DNA of 64,000 nt, taken from Bombyx mori (Eukaryota > Arthropoda > Insecta > Lepidoptera > Bombycidae). Below the pieces are notes generated by a model. The model was not told where the DNA came from, searched no databases, and saw nothing but the letters and a program-made list of their open reading frames with translations. This document shows positions 23,661-35,609 of the stretch, one piece after another (position 1 is the first letter of the stretch; each line of letters opens with the position of its first letter). The position numbers and the translations under genes are program-made. The stretch spans positions 10,788,001 through 10,852,000 of the forward strand of contig NC_085124.1 in assembly GCF_030269925.1 (NCBI RefSeq). The letters run 5' to 3'.

Positions 23661-24414
23661 CTCATTAGGCGCAGGAACCTCACAGGAGGTTCAAGATAAT
23701 TGAAATCGAGGTTTGACTTTGTATATAACCAACATAATCAGAGCTATTATGAAAACTTTGTTTCGAAAAGCTAATGGGATTCAACTCGATAAGTTTCCTA
23801 GTACCGCTGCTCCGGCTTCCAGTAGATGAGAAACGACTATGCTCTCCACTCTAAGCGAGAGTTTAATCGATTCGACTTCTACATATCCCATCTACCGCTC
23901 TAACATATAGGAAGTTCAGTCACTTCCTTCTTAAACCATAAGTGAAGACGTAGGAAGAAGGATGTTAATCAACAGCATCACATATCTCTGACAGCAATCA
24001 GAACCGCGAATAATTTGCGTCTTTAAATCGAGCGTATTAAATGTAAATTGGCGATGGTCGTCAAAGGTCACTGGCTTGTACAAAACTTTACCAGTTACGA
24101 TAGATACCGTTGGGAACTGATCTAACTCAGGTAAGTAGATTAGTAGCAGAATATATTCTCTATGCAGCTAATAACAAAGTCGCTATTCGTATGTCAGCAA
24201 AGTCTGTGTAACCTTTAAAACTTTAAAACTCATTATAATACGAATTTGAGCATAAATATAGAAAAAAAATATTGGGTAGTTACCTACTAGAATTTTCAAA
24301 ATTACCCAACAAAAATCTCGGACCAGAATCAAACTTTTCATATTTTCTGTAAACGAGGATTATAAAGTTTCCCAAGCTATACGCAGCGGTTAGGCTGTAC
24401 GGTTCTCTCATTGT

Positions 24415-24700
24415 CTTTTTTTTTTCTCTACCTATGCTGATAGCCTTGAGAGGCTATTTCAGCTTCGCCCTAACACGTAGGTGAGCTCACAGGGCTCAAG
24501 CCGGAGTGTTGCTAACACTGGCCCTAGCAAGAGTATGGCTTCGCAGAATCTACCACCGGATCGGAAACGCGACCCACTGAGTCCGCTGTGTCTGTGGGTT
24601 AATTTATTCGTCGAGCCCTACGTCGCAAGCGACGGGTTCGACGAGGACGTGACCGGTGCTTGTGGTAGCAAAAAGCACCGTTAATGGATCGGGAGGATCC
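24415..24700 (-). repeat. Bm1 SINE
   Basis: Reverse copy: T-rich start, tagccttgagaggctatttc, gtaggtgagctcac, cagaatctaccaccgga, gtcgcaagcgacgggttcg. About 30 bp around the ccgg/gagaaactc core are deleted (between actgag and tccgctgtg). Confidence 0.8.
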
Positions 24701-24989
24701 GTAATGACGTGACTCATTGTCGATGCCCGCAAGCAACAGTGATAACTTACGAAGCTCACCATATATTTACCTTCAATAACAATAAGTACGTAAAATTAAA
24801 AAGAAAAAAAAGGGACATTAATATTATAAATTACTCTCGAAACTTTTCGTACAAAGCATTTTGCAATACGTGTTTTATCTACATCTAACTGCCTCTAAAC
24901 CAAATTACACTTTATACAGAGAATAAAGTCAACTGACATTTAGAGATAAAAAAAAACTCATAGTTTGTGATGACAACGTGAAATTTACC

Positions 24990-25245
24990 TGCTCGTTGAA
25001 CTCGACAAAGAGGTCGACGTGCAAGCTAATCCGTGCATCAGCCCGCTGAGTTTCTCCCCGAATCTTCTCAGCGGGTCGCGATTCCGATCCGGTAGTAGAT
25101 TCATTCGCGAAGCAATTGCTCTTGAGTTGTTAGGTCTCCTTCGGAGGCGCTCGGGCAGTTGTTAACAAATTCCACCCCTCCTGGCTGAGCCTTTATTCAC
25201 CCACTTGTCCTGGTGAAACTGGAAAGGCCTCCGAACCACCAGTAA
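24990..25245 (+). repeat. Bm1-related SINE variant
   Basis: Shares the ctgagtttctccccg / cttctcagcgggtcgc core and gtagattc with Bm1. Its 3' half differs (ggtctccttcggaggcgctc, gaaaggcctcc). The same variant is present in reverse at 44,868-45,130, so it is a distinct subfamily. Confidence 0.65.
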
Positions 25246-25257
25246 TTTTCAATAAAT

Positions 25258-25503
25258 ATTTTTTTTATTGCTTAGATGGATGGACGAGCTCACAGCCCAC
25301 ATGGTGTTAAGTGGTTACTGGAGCCCATAGACATCTACAACGTAAATGCGCCATCCACCTTGAGATATAAGTTCGAAGGTCTCAAGTATAGTTACAACGG
25401 CTGCCCCGCCCTTCAAACCGAAGCGCATTACTGCTTCACGGCAGAAATAGGCAGGGCAGTGGTACCTACCCGTGCGGACTCACAGGAGGTCCTACCACCA
25501 CCA
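25258..25503 (-). repeat. BMC1-type repeat, full length
   Basis: Reverse full copy directly downstream of the Bm1 variant. The 87-codon open frame 25,276-25,539 is the repeat itself, not a gene. Confidence 0.85.
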
Positions 25504-25509
25504 CCAAAA

Positions 25510-27425
25510 AAAAAGAATTTTAAAAGAAATTTACCTTGAGGTGCATTACAGCTGTCCAACCCTTCAAGCCGAAATGCACAATAAAAGCTTTGCAACAGTA
25601 TTCTAGAACCTATCCTGCACGTTAGGGTTCATAGAGAAGTCATATTCCATAATACCCACGAAGATTCTTTGTTATCTTATCACACGCACTTGCACATCTA
25701 GACACTTCATAAATTTTAACATAATTTTAGCATTTGTATTTAGCATAGCATTTTACGTGTGTGTTTTTTTAATTATTCTTTTCTATATTTTATTAATTAG
25801 TAGTTGAGCTTTTATTAAAACTCATAATTAGTTATGTAGCCTTTATTGCTATATATTTATTTCTATTTATTATTATAATTATTATTTACTTCATGCAATG
25901 CATTTCTGATTCTTTGTTACTTTTTACCTGTATTCATTGTTACCTCTTGTATCCTGATGTTGAAATTATGACTGCAACAATTTACAATTACTTGCAGTCG
26001 TACATATGCTGTTTATAATTGTATCTTACAGATTGTTTAATTAAAATATTATTATTCTTCTTCATATATCGCACTGGACACGTTCAAAGGTTATTGTTAT
26101 CTCAATTATCTGATTCGTTTAGTGAAACATGTGATGGCATAATGTGGGCGTAAGCTAACATACCTTGATGCACGATGCTGACTCAAGACCATTCTTTGCG
26201 TGTCTCAGGTTTGTGACTCATGTCGCAAAAGTCACGTCTTGACAAATAATATTTTTTGCTTTATAACTTTATATGGTTACATTATCAATGAAAACTCATA
26301 ATTATGACTGAATTTTTTTAAAACGTGTCGCTGATTTTGCATCGATACGAGTACAATGAACTAAATCGATCAATTACAAATCTCTCTCTATATATAGGTA
26401 TCTTCTGAACATCATATCGAGCAAGAGCCTTTGCAGCAGCCACTTGAGAGAGACTCAAAAAATATATATTGTCATAAAAAGTCGGATATTAATGTGTTAG
26501 GTTTTTAAGTTACTAACATAGATTAAAACACTAATACTAACAAAATGTGTAGTTTTTAGTGCAATAAAAATTAAATAATAATAATAAGCCTATACAGATA
26601 TCTGTCCGATTTACGTGATTCGAAGGCATATTGTTGAGCTACATGAGTCTTAAAACCTACCTACCTATCGTTAAGTTCAGGCAAATAATGTATGATGCTA
26701 CTGATCCAGCAAGATTCATAGTACGCCAAGTCGCCCGAGCGTTATTCCTCGACGCTTTCTTTGATTGCGCGGAATTTTAGTTCTGAAACGATAATATTAT
26801 CATTCACACTTTGATAGCTGAGAGGATGTCACTTGAAATCAGCCCTAATTTTAGAGGTGGTGGGGTAGTTTTTTGATAGACGAACTCAAATTAAAATTTC
26901 TTCGTTCAGTACTCCAGCATTAGATCCGCATAGTGATAAAATTGAGTAGGATATTAGTATTCGCCATATCGCCTTAGTTCTAAAGTGTAAATAAACATGG
27001 TTCGAGTCATCTTTAGCTACCACGTAATGCCAAACGAGTGAAAACCATCTGGATTCCCCAGTAAATTATTTGTATAGCAAGGTTTAATGTACGATGAAAT
27101 ACGAACGCTTTTAATACAAATATATGAAAAAACAGTTTCAATTAAAAACTAGCTAGCTAGCTAGCTAGCTAGAAATTATGCTGAACCGCGTTCACTCACT
27201 AAATTTTTAGGTTCCAAAAGCATTTTCATACAAACGAGCGTATTTTCTACAATGGTGTGTAATTTACATACACATTAGACAGGCCAATTTGTATGAATGC
27301 CAACAATGAGTCTCGCGGTACAGTAATTTGCATTTTAAACTTTAATATTTTTTTAAAGGATTTACAGTTTAACTTTAATCCGTTTTCGTGAACGAAAACT
27401 GATTATAGAAATGCTGATTTTATTT
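25510..27425. other. No gene seen; a CTAG microsatellite
   Basis: AT-rich. Contains six tandem CTAG units at 27,149-27,172 and nothing else I can name. Confidence 0.4.
27149..27172. repeat. (CTAG)6 microsatellite
   Basis: Six perfect tandem tetranucleotides, each also self-complementary. Confidence 0.95.
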
Positions 27426-27433
27426 TTATTTAT

Positions 27434-27676
27434 TTTTTATTGCCTAGATATGTAGACGATCTCACAGCCCACCTGGTGTTAAGTGGTTACTGGAACCCAT
27501 AGACATCTACAACGTAGACGCGCCACCCACCTTGAGATACAAGTTCTAAAGTCCCAGTATAGTTACAACGGCTGCCCCACCCTTCAAACCGAAACGCATT
27601 ACTGCTTCACGGCAGAAATAGGCAGGGCGGTGGTACCTATCCGCGCGAACTCACAAGAGGTCCTACCACCAGTAAA
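27434..27676 (-). repeat. BMC1-type repeat, full length
   Basis: Reverse full copy from ttttattgcctagat to ggtcctaccaccagta. Confidence 0.85.
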
Positions 27677-27867
27677 AATTTTTCTGAAACAATAATACTA
27701 CAGCACGATCGACAAATTTAAATTTTCGAATTTTATTACTTCGCTCAGAAGAAGGCCGTCTATCGATAATACTGATCGTTCACAACCGTCAGAGATTCTG
27801 AGTTTTCTGTATCTTCAGTATATGAGGAGTATAGTCAAAAATTGTTTGGGATAAACCGGTCATCTCT

Positions 27868-28000
27868 TTTTTTTTTAATTGCCTTTGTAGACAGACGAGT
27901 ATACGGCCCAGCCGATGGTGAGTGGTTACCGTCGCCCATAGACTTCAGCAATGCCAGGGGCAGAGCCAAGCCGTTCTTTTTTACCTCTCTTTTTTACCAC
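27868..28000 (-). repeat. Sister repeat of BMC1-type (gcagagccaagccg subfamily)
   Basis: Reads attgcctttgtagacagacg, then gatggtgagtggttaccg, then caatgccaggggcagagcc. The first half is homologous to the BMC1-type end, with different sequence beyond it. Further copies lie at 39,764, 47,153 (inverted) and 52,888. Confidence 0.65.
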
Positions 28001-28429
28001 ATCACCTCGAGTCACGTGAAATAACGTGTCTCAGGATCGAACTGCGATCCAGTCGTGAATCGGAGCGCCCTTCCCACCGCTTTGAAAAAATATTTGAAAA
28101 TAAAAAAATTTAGCTAACCGATTCAAAAGCATAGTTCACCTTCGAAGCATTCTTGTCTCCAGTTACGGTGACTAACCACGGTCAGTTTTTGTATGTGCTT
28201 GAAACCTTTCAAATTTATGCACAGAACGATGACTCATCCAGTAAATATTGAGTCATTTCCATTATTGCCGTGTTACGTGCTTGCCATTATTGGTATGTTG
28301 TTGGTAACGTCATTAATGGCAAAAATGCTCCGCACTATTTATTTATATATTATAATGTGTGCTTGCTAATTAACCTTCCCGACTTAATTACTGAACCGAA
28401 GATTATAAAATTTTCACGTCATTACGGAT

Positions 28430-28725
28430 CATCCCGATCCATTAACGGTGCTTTTAGGTACCTCAAGTACCGGTCACCGTCCTCGCCGAACCCGTCGCTT
28501 GCTATGAAGGGCTCGGCGAGTAAATTAACCCATAGACACAGCCCATTGAGTTTCTCGCCGGATCTTCTCAGTGGGTCGCGTTTCCGATCTGGTGGTAGAT
28601 TCTGCGAAGCACTACTCTTTTAAGGCCAGTGTTAGCAACAACTCCGGTTTGAGCCCCGAAAGCTTACCTACATGCTATGGCAACGCTGAAATAGCCTCTC
28701 AAGGCTATCATCATAGCTAGGAAAA
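28430..28725 (+). repeat. Bm1 SINE
   Basis: Near-complete copy ending gaaatagcctctcaagg and an A-rich tail. The 117-codon open frame 28,270-28,623 is mostly this SINE and is not a gene. Confidence 0.85.
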
Positions 28726-28729
28726 AATA

Positions 28730-29730
28730 AAAAATAAAGTTTTGCATACACTTTCTCAGGGGGATCAAAAAGGACGTATCCAGAAAAACTATGCTCGAGC
28801 AGGTTCTTAGTTTTTTTGTTGTTTTATATATAAACACGAGTAAATCCACAAGTGAAAGCGTATGAAGTTGTATTTAAATAATTAGACTTTCGTAATACAT
28901 ATAGCACATAAACATGCAAATTAATATTTTTCGTAACTTTCCTGTAATTGTAGAACGTAATTTTTTTTCATCGAAAAGTCGTTCATGGACACTTGTTTAT
29001 AAAGTACGTATTTAATTTACTTCGATCAATAATAGTACTTGCTGATCGAAGATTATTTACCAAGAAAACACGACACGTTTGCACACTATACGACTATGTT
29101 AGATATGACAACCGGCTGTGTCCATTTATGATGCTAATGCTTCAAATACATTCATGATTTTTATTTTTGGTTCAGATATTTTAACGTACCTACATATATA
29201 AGTGCATTATTTTGTGGTTCCCATACAGTACAGTGAATTCTAGACTATGATAGATGTATTATTATTACTGGTTAACCCGGTTAGTAACCAGCAAATATTT
29301 TAAAGTGTTGCAAACTAAATACTACTTTAGAACCGCTAACGATTTAAGAGAACTTCTGGATTTAATTGTACGCAATGTAAAAGTTTTGAATTCTGAAATG
29401 ACGTGTGATTAAATTTAGTTTTTCCTAATTTTGAGCTCAGTCAACCAGACCGTAACGAACTTTACCGACGTGATCGCTCAAAGGGGGTTTGGCCGCAATT
29501 GAGCGATAACACAAAGTCCCATTTATCTTTTGTACGTTGTAGGTCCGTCGACGACCGACAAATCGGTTCGAATGCAATGTCATTATCGTGAATGCCTGAA
29601 TATATTTATGTAAACAAAACTATTTAAAAATTGTGAATGAATTGTTTTAAAGCGATGATGTTTAATTGTTGTAAAACTTTTAATGCGTCGTTTTGTTTTT
29701 TTCTCACACTGCATCGGTAGGTGAGGTTTT
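28730..29730. other. No gene seen
   Basis: AT-rich, apparently unique sequence without supportable features. Confidence 0.4.
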
Positions 29731-29734
29731 CTGT

Positions 29735-29998
29735 CTTTTTTTTCCCACCTATGCTGATAGCCTTGAGAGGCTGTTTCAGCTTCGCCTTAACATGTAGGTG
29801 AGCTCACGGGGCTGAGACCACAGTCTTGCTACCACTGGACCTGGCAAGAGCAATGCTTTACAGAATCTACCACCGGACCTGAAACACGACTCACTGAGAA
29901 GATCCGGCGAGAAACTCAGTGGGCTGTGTCTATGGGTTAATTCGCTCGTCGAGCTCTTCGTCGCAAGCGACGGGTTCGACGAGGACGGTGACCGGTTG
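29735..29998 (-). repeat. Bm1 SINE
   Basis: Reverse near-complete copy from the T run to cgacgaggacggtgaccgg. It abuts an oppositely oriented Bm1 3' fragment at 30,003-30,053. Confidence 0.85.
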
Positions 29999-30002
29999 GT
30001 CG

Positions 30003-30053
30003 TAACTGGAATAGCTCTTTAGGCTACCGGCGAATTAGTAGAGGAAAAAAGGG
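30003..30053 (+). repeat. Bm1 3' fragment, head to head with the previous copy
   Basis: aactggaatagctctttagg, then ctaccggcgaattag and an A-rich end match the 3' part of the copy at 19,825-20,105, in plus orientation. Confidence 0.6.
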
Positions 30054-30210
30054 AAATGTGGTTTATCTGGTTAAATGGTCATCGGATACCCTAATCATGT
30101 CAATTTAAATGCTTGAATTATGAGGCAGGAAATCTTTAAAACTACGCAACGGATTTTGATGCGGTTTTTTTAATAGATAGAGTGATTGAAGAGGAAAGTT
30201 TGTGTACCTA

Positions 30211-31508
30211 GTCAGGTCATAAATTCTGTCACATGTTTAATGTAAAATAATTGAAACAAGTTTATTCATTATGTAACCATTCATATACCAAAATGAACTT
30301 AACAAAACATAGATTCTTATGACACTAAAGTTTATTCAAAATGACCTCCGTGATTTTGAATACAGGCCTTTAATCTGCGCGGCCAGTCGTCTATCGCAGC
30401 ACGAACGAGGTCCATGTCAATATCGGCGGCTGCCTTAATCAAGGATGTCTTGAGTGACTCCAAATTGGGATGAGGCTTTGAGTACGAGTACTTTTCCTCC
30501 AAGTGTTGCCATATCTTGTAATCTAACGGATTCAAATCTGGACTGGAGGAGGGCCAGTCTTCGTGCCGGATGAAATCGATTTCACGCGCCGCCAGCCAGT
30601 CTTGTGTGCTCTTCGCTCTATGAGCTGGCGCCGAATCTTGTTGGAATACCCAGTGCCTGTTATTGAACATGGTATGAGAAACAGGTTCCACAAGCTTCGT
30701 CAGGACTGTATTTTGATACACAACTGCATTCGTTTTTACACCTTTCTCACAAAAATGTACCTCTGTTAAGCCCCAATAAGAAACTCCCAACCATACCATG
30801 AGCGAGGATGGAAAATGACCTCGTTGGACACGCGGAATACGGTTGCTCGCTTCTTCACTACTGTGTGCGTACCTTATCATTTTGTTTGTTGTAGCTCTCT
30901 TCTACGGTAAAAATTTTTTCATCCGAAAAAAGAATTTCCCGATATTTTTTTCCCGCGTACCGCTTCAACAAAACGCGGCATCTCTTCAGTCTCAGGTCCA
31001 GACGAGCATTCAAACGATGTCCTGTTTTTCTTCGATACGCCCGAAGCCCTAAGTCTTCATTTAACACCCTTTTCACCGTGGTTCTGCTTAACCCCATCTG
31101 AAGGGCCAACAGTTTCTGCTTACGTTTGGGATTTCTTTGAATTCGCGCCTTCACAGCTTTTATCACTGCTGGAGTCCTAACAGACCGAGGGCGACCACTT
31201 CTTGACCTGTCATCTACACTAGAGTCTTCATTGTATCGTTTGATGGTACGATAAACTAATCTTTTGGTTATATTAAAATTTTTCAGTATGTTAAAAATTT
31301 GAATTGGCGCGTAACCGCAACGATGCAACGCAATAACTGCAACACGGTCTTGTTTAAGCGTCCACTCCATATTTAAAAATGAGTAAAAATTCTAAAAGTA
31401 TACATTTTTATTTTCATGAACAATTCGAAATTCGAATTCAATAAACTTTTTTGTGGCCAGCATTCTAAAAGAAAAGTTTTTACTGTGTGACAATACTTAT
31501 GACCTGAC
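30211..31508 (-). mobile_element. Mori-type mariner (Bmmar1-like), one frameshift
   Basis: Inverted ends gtcaggtcataaattctgtc (left) and gacaatacttatgacctgac (right) pair with one mismatch cluster and are flanked by TA at 30,209-30,210 and 31,509-31,510. At 1298 bp it has typical mariner size. It lies in front of a Helitron 3' end, so it probably inserted into that Helitron. Confidence 0.85.
30332..31370 (-). pseudogene. Mariner transposase, D,D37D, broken by a frameshift
   Basis: Two minus-strand frames overlap at 30,858-30,880. The first (170 codons, starting at 31,370) carries the paired helix-turn-helix region, an SGRPRSVRT linker and the first catalytic Asp (residue 150, LFSDEKIF). The second (182 codons) carries the second Asp in QQDSAPAH and the third in SPDLNPLDY, with 37 residues between them, and ends RRLKACIQNHGGHFE. 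The D,D37D spacing is that of the mori subfamily, whose type member is silkworm Bmmar1. The reading frame changes around KQNDK, so the two frames are one gene with a small indel. Everything else looks preserved, which suggests recent inactivation. Confidence 0.9.
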
Positions 31509-31590
31509 TAGTTATAATAACATCTATTAAATAGTGGAGAAATCAATAATAAATTACAGTTTCCGAAGCGAAGCGAGGGCGGGTCGCTAG
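31509..31590 (+). mobile_element. Helitron 3' end
   Basis: ccgaagcgaagcgagggcgg, then gtcgCTAG at 31,587-31,590, then T: the same 3' terminus as the nested element at 9124. Its body probably continues left of the mariner (the actacgcaacggattttgatg segment near 30,150). The TC start was not located. Confidence 0.6.
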
Positions 31591-31594
31591 TTTT

Positions 31595-32140
31595 ATTATA
31601 AAATGACTGTCGTACACTTCAAGCCGAAACGAATTAAGGATTCATTGCAGAAATGGGATCGGAAACTAAAATAAGCCCTTCAACTCTAACTTACATTTTT
31701 ATGAAAAATTCCCAAACGAAGTTTATCATAAGCTCCGGTAAAAAATATTTATAGTAATGAAACACGTAATTTATTGAGACTCGCAAAACGACTCAAGTTC
31801 CGTCGGTGGGACCATTTTAATTTTATTCAGGGGTCTCTCGAGCCATTAAGTCTTCGCAATCGCGTAATGTTTTACAATTTCATAACAAAGTTTTTCGCTT
31901 ATTGAAATTATACAGAGATTATAAACGATTATGGTTAAGCTACAGCAGTTTTATGGATGATTCAAGTTATTTAGTACATTTAATGTTTCAAAGCGTTCAA
32001 TTTATACGCGAAAAGTCGTATTCGAAAAGTCGCAATTACTCTTTAGTTAAATGTTTTAGCCGACGTTGAAAAAGACGAAGGCTTATGTTCGATTGTATAC
32101 ATTTTCTCAAATTTTAAATCATTTGTGGAACGAAATTTTA
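31595..32140. other. No gene seen
   Basis: AT-rich, with a short trace of cttcaagccgaaacg (BMC1-like) near 31,618. Confidence 0.4.
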
Positions 32141-32144
32141 AATA

Positions 32145-32416
32145 CTAGAGGTCCCGCAGTAATCGAAATTCGACTAGAACTAAATGCAATTGTAAGTTTG
32201 TACATAGTATGCATGCGTGTGTGCGTCAAATACATGGTTTGTAGTGTGTGTAATGTTTTCTTTATTGATTTAATGTATTTTTTATGCATTATTTTTAAAA
32301 AATATTAGCATTGTGCACTTCTTCTCTATATTCTAAGTGTGGAAAATTTCATACTCCTCCGTCCGCGCAATTTTCGTAAAAAGGGATACAAAGTTTTTGC
32401 TTCACGCGTCTCTAGT
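32145..32416 (-). mobile_element. Non-autonomous Helitron, family H1, internally deleted
   Basis: CTAGaggtcccgcagtaatc on the left edge, preceded by A. Shares atgcatgcgtgtgtgcgtca and ctcctccgtccgcgcaattt with the copy at 43,916, but lacks about 140 bp of its middle. The TC end is degraded. Confidence 0.65.
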
Positions 32417-32419
32417 ATT

Positions 32420-33805
32420 TGTGTACTACTCTAGTAACTTACATATTTATATTACAGTACGTATCAGTAATATTGCAAAGATATGGTATAAAGTGAAATG
32501 AAAAATGTTCTCATTCCAAATAGTTTAAGTTCGTTCTGTAACAGATGATGCGCTTATTCAAAATATCAACAAAGACACTCGTACTATTATAGTTCTGAGT
32601 CTACGGACTGACTTCATTTATTTCGGTAATATCGTACGTGGAAGTGATCCGAGGAGTGTTTCGAGATGATACCTCTATCTCTTTTTTTATTTTCATCCAC
32701 AATACGTTTCCAGAGATCTTTTTTGTCACATACCGTCTATGCTTAAAAATTAACTTCCATCCACGGTATTTCCTGAACACTCTCACATTTTCCTTCTTCA
32801 AATGAAGCTTCTGAATAATCTGTATATTGACTTTGCCCATTGCTGATGTAAATGAGCGATGATGATCTGATGGTTCAATCACCTTCGTTAATTAGTTATA
32901 CTCGTCTATTTTCAATACGCTTTTATTAGCTTTAGACGTATGTATGTTGTTAGTATGTATGTAACGGAATCTTTGAACATGATTTTGACCCCCTTCAAAA
33001 CGTCGGATTAACTCGAAATTTGGCATACTTATTAAGGACCGATAACAATTAAATAGTAATAAATATTGAAAAAATTTAAATTCAACTACAAAATGAAAAA
33101 TGATAATATTAATATTAATATAAAATACTTTTTTAGTTTTTTTAAACTATTATTTATATTAAATATAAGGCCTCGTTGACGGCTAACTTCACAGTGTAAA
33201 ATTTTAATTGGATACTGAGTTCAGTTGTGGCTCCATAAGTGCATCTGCGATTGTATAAATCGTACTGTATGGTAGGTAATAGGAACGATCGCAAATATGA
33301 AGCTACCATTAAGTTGAGAAAGATTTGCTGACGCTCGATTTTTCAAAGAATGAAGGATTTTTTAATTAAATCGAATAGAACGAAAGGAAAATTACTATTT
33401 TACTATTTTATTGCAGTGCATACATCACTTTGAAAAAAAATTTCTAACAAAACCCTACACAAATAAAACAGAACAATAACGTGGGTGCTTCTCCAATTTG
33501 AGATGTTGTTCAATTGCCTAATAATTGTCAGTGCATGTCACAGGAAGGCCTGAGAGACTATTCTGGACTCGTAATGTTTTTAGTTATTCGACATAAAATT
33601 TTAATTTAATTTAAAAGATTGTTTCTTTCAGTAACACGCTGATGTTTGTAAATTATGAAAAATTCGTCAAACGGTAAAGCAGTGAAAATACAATTTAGGA
33701 AACAAAACCAAAAAAAATGTGATGAACAAAATATGAGCAAATGTCATTACTGTTAGTAGGATACTATTAAAATGCCTTTAAATGCAAAATGTTGGCAGAT
33801 TATTT
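32420..33805. other. No gene seen; possible old repeat near 32,940-33,080
   Basis: The stretch ttgaacatgattttgacccc / cggattaactcgaaatttgg resembles an interspersed lepidopteran sequence I recall but cannot classify. The 93-codon minus frame 32,601-32,882 is Lys/Arg-rich and unrecognised, with no homology I know of and no supporting context. Confidence 0.35.
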
Positions 33806-33810
33806 AAGAA

Positions 33811-33943
33811 CTACACTGAGATCTTAGAACTTATATCTCAAGGTGGGTGGCGCATTTACGTTGTAGATGTCTATGGGCTCCAGTAACCACTTAACACCAG
33901 GTGGGCTGTGAGCTCGTCAACCTATCTAAGCAATAAAAAAAAG
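33811..33943 (+). repeat. BMC1-type repeat, 5'-truncated
   Basis: Starts at tgagatcttagaacttatat and runs through the A-rich end. Confidence 0.8.
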
Positions 33944-33944
33944 T

Positions 33945-34535
33945 ACTTATTTAATTCATTGATTAATCAAAGTTAATTGGATTTTAGCGGCTTTCAGGTA
34001 ACAGTATGTTCGAATTATTATCGAACGACTCTGGTATTGAAGTTTCAACCTACAGTCATTTATACTAATCAGCCGAACGTGTTCTATGCATGATTGAGTG
34101 TAGCTTCAGACGCTTGCCCGTTTGACTTGAATAGGATGTTATAATTTATTCAAACTAATACTTCCGTGCAGCTTCGGACCTATTATGTGTACCGTCTTTA
34201 AAATCTTTCAACGCTGATACTACTTTCGTGTCGGAATATGAAGAATAGCTCCATGAATATAAAGAAGGTTTGATATACAATGAGTAACTGACTATTACAT
34301 TTCTTAACTGTTAGTGATTGTTTATTCGTCTAACACAAAACTATTAGCTCATTGTTTTATAATAAATAAGCAACACAATTATAAAACAATGTAAGGTAAA
34401 TGAAAAGTGATTTATATAAAATACTAAAACTAATATAAACAATTTGCCGTAAAATCAACTCACTCTTCCAAGTTTTAAATACTCAAACCTAGGAAAATCT
34501 TTACCGGAATAAAATTGAATTTTCATTCCGTTAAC
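33945..34535. other. No gene seen
   Basis: AT-rich; nothing recognised. Confidence 0.4.
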
Positions 34536-34537
34536 TA

Positions 34538-34807
34538 TAATAATAATAATAAACATAAATATTTTACTAACAATCACGCCACGTTAACTGGTCCCGTGAT
34601 AAGTTCCTAAAGAACTTGTGTTACAGGTACCGGATAACGGAAATAAATGTAAGATTTTTATTATACACATACATATATTTAACATACATCCATAACCCTG
34701 GAAAAGACATTTATATTTATCACACAAATATCTTCCCTTGGCGGGATTCGAACCCGCGACCCCCTTGTGTAGTGACCATGTCACTTACCACTACACCAGA
34801 CGGCCGT
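34538..34807 (-). repeat. tRNA-derived SINE, family S1
   Basis: On the minus strand it begins ggccgtctggtgtagtgg, with an A box TGGTGTAGTGG and a perfect B box GGTTCGAATCC (pol III internal promoter). A ~180-bp body and an ATT/TAA-repeat tail follow. A second copy lies at 47,348. It directly abuts a BMC1-type repeat at 34,809. Confidence 0.8.
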
Positions 34808-34808
34808 T

Positions 34809-34940
34809 ACTATACCTAGACCTTAGAACTTATATCTCAAGGTGGGTGGCGCATTTACGTTGTAGATGTCTATGGGCTTCAGTAACCACTTAACATCAGG
34901 TAGGGCGTGAGCTAGTCCACCCATCCAAGCAATAAAAAAA
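34809..34940 (+). repeat. BMC1-type repeat, 5'-truncated
   Basis: Starts in the tagaccttagaacttatat region and ends ccaagcaataaaaaaaaa. Confidence 0.8.
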
Positions 34941-34944
34941 AAAT

Positions 34945-35360
34945 TTAGACATTCAGTATTCAGTATTAGATTAAACAAATTAGAAACGAACATTTAAGGA
35001 CAAATCTGGCCGTCGAATAGATAGCGATCGTTAAAATCTAATCTCTATGCATGAACGTAGATTAGCCACGTAATTTTTGTCTCGTGTCTCCGTCCGAAAT
35101 TCAATGTGACGCTATGCATTTCAAATTGTGTTCGAAACGGACTGTACCAATTGACAATTTTCTTGCAAATCCGCAAAGTTTACATGCGAAATCGCCGAGA
35201 GTTTAACCGAGTCACTTTGTAAATTTGATTTTGAATTGAGAATGAATATTGAATAATGAGTCATCGTTTGCGATTTGAAATTGAATGTTAGTCTATTGGA
35301 AGGTAAATAGAATCCTACTGATGACGAGATAAAATAGGATCAGAAAATAACTGTTTGTTC
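34945..35360. other. No gene seen
   Basis: AT-rich, nothing recognised. Confidence 0.4.
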
Positions 35361-35365
35361 GCATT

Positions 35366-35604
35366 TTTTTTTTATTGCTTAGAGGTGGATGAGCTGACAG
35401 TTCACCCAGAGTTAAGTAGTTACAGGACTCCCTAGACATCTACAACGTAAATGCCGACACCTTGAGATATGAGTTCTAAGGTCTCAGTATAGTAACAAAG
35501 GCTATCCCACCGTTCAAACCGAAACGCATTATTGCTTCACGGCAGAAATAGGCAAGGTGGTTGTACCTACTCGTGCGGACTCACAAAAGGTTCTACCACC
35601 AGTA
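35366..35604 (-). repeat. BMC1-type repeat, full length
   Basis: Reverse copy from the T run and attgcttagagg to ggttctaccaccagta. Confidence 0.8.
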
Positions 35605-35609
35605 AATTT

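Noticed and set aside
28270..28623. 117-codon plus frame
   Set aside because: Its C-terminal half is a Bm1 SINE, so it is a chance fusion of unique and repeat sequence.
34730..34807. Functional tRNA gene (also 42,842, 43,437, 47,348, 48,406, 55,812)
   Set aside because: A and B boxes are present, but the cloverleaf stems are degraded by eye and each head is followed by a conserved SINE body repeated elsewhere in the window.
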